Of a stretch of 14,573 bases of DNA, positions 14,359-14,573 are shown one piece after another; within the stretch, counting starts at the first letter, position 1, and every line of letters starts with the position of its first letter. The notes under the pieces are model-generated. The model searched no databases. It was not told where the DNA came from and saw only the letters and a list, made by a program, of their open reading frames with translations. The DNA is from an uncultured Erysipelotrichaceae bacterium (lineage in GTDB: Bacteria > Bacillota_I > Bacilli_A > RF39 > UBA660): the NCBI GenBank assembly GCA_902766815.1, contig CACXEZ010000052.1, positions 1-14,573 of the forward strand, read 5' to 3'. The position numbers were made by a program, and so were the translations under genes.

Positions 14359-14573
14359 ATGAAAAAATTCAACATGATTGATGAAGAATTTGTTTGTGAA
14401 AACTGTCATAAAAAAGTAGATAAATTACACTATACCGCAAGAGATCATTGCCCCTATTGCCTATATTCAAAACACGTAGATATCTTTCCTGGTGATAGAC
14501 AAAATACCTGTCATGGCCTATTAAGACCAATTAATATAGAAAAATACAAAAACACTTATAAAATTATTTATAA
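14359..14573 (+). CDS. RNHCP domain zinc-binding protein (3' end missing)
   Basis: Seventy-one codons are present and the frame stays open to the window edge. The sequence matches the small RNHCP family: FVCENCHKKV, then RDHCPYCLYSKHVDIFPGDR and TCHGLLRPI. C13, C16, C31 and C34 form two CxxC knuckles expected to hold zinc. The name-giving R-N-H-C-P reads R-D-H-C-P here. The biochemical role of the family is not known to me; the fold suggests nucleic acid or protein binding. It starts 9 bp after the NlpC/P60 stop, with only a weak GAGTGAT upstream, so translational coupling is likely. Confidence 0.8.
   Translation, partial: MKKFNMIDEEFVCENCHKKVDKLHYTARDHCPYCLYSKHVDIFPGDRQNTCHGLLRPINIEKYKNTYKIIY

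Noticed and set aside
1..14573. CRISPR array, toxin-antitoxin pair, restriction or other defence genes
   Set aside because: No regularly spaced repeat-spacer pattern and no protein with such domains; all intact genes have housekeeping or envelope assignments.

Overview
The window reads as a chromosomal segment of a low-GC, spore-forming Firmicute (Bacilli, Erysipelotrichia or Clostridia-like; genus not resolvable by eye). The evidence is strongly AT-rich DNA, AGGAGG-type ribosome binding sites, a gpr spore-protease gene divergent from rpsT (the arrangement known from Bacillus), ChW repeats of the clostridial type, and several GTG starts. TGA is a normal stop here: the gpr and NlpC/P60 frames both end on it, so this is not a Mycoplasma-type code.

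Layout. 1-598 has no gene. It holds diverged direct repeats that look like IS21-type element ends, some hairpins, a possible promoter with a 7-codon ORF, and the terminator of the next gene. 599-3208 (-) is a secreted GH25 muramidase with twelve ChW repeats in four triplets. 3294-7775 (-) is one tight operon read tagO-rfbA-rfbD-rfbB-rfbC: a polyprenyl-phosphate sugar-1-phosphate transferase plus the complete dTDP-L-rhamnose pathway. 8057-8968 (-) is a membrane-anchored transglutaminase-fold protein. 9032-9301 (-) is ribosomal protein S20. 9423-10449 (+) is gpr, whose frame is broken at a run of nine A. 10507-11415 (+) is an exported L,D-transpeptidase. 11453-12148 (-) is a thymidylate-kinase-family protein with an unusual P-loop. 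12297-12992 (+) is a CmpB/DUF1113 membrane protein. 12996-13799 (-) is a DUF368 polyprenyl-phosphate transporter (PopT). 13864-14349 (+) is an NlpC/P60 peptidase without a signal peptide, followed by an RNHCP zinc-binding protein that runs off the window.

Together most genes serve the cell envelope. TagO loads a sugar phosphate on undecaprenyl phosphate, RfbABDC make activated rhamnose, PopT returns undecaprenyl phosphate, the L,D-transpeptidase crosslinks peptidoglycan, and the GH25 and NlpC/P60 enzymes cut it. No rhamnosyltransferase, polymerase or exporter lies in the window, so the polysaccharide that uses the rhamnose must be built by genes elsewhere.

I see no clear new defence or mobile system. 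The observation most worth checking is the gpr frame break at A9. After it come the structure in the 1-598 gap, the 13-bp perfect dyad between popT and the NlpC gene, and the triplet architecture of the ChW array.
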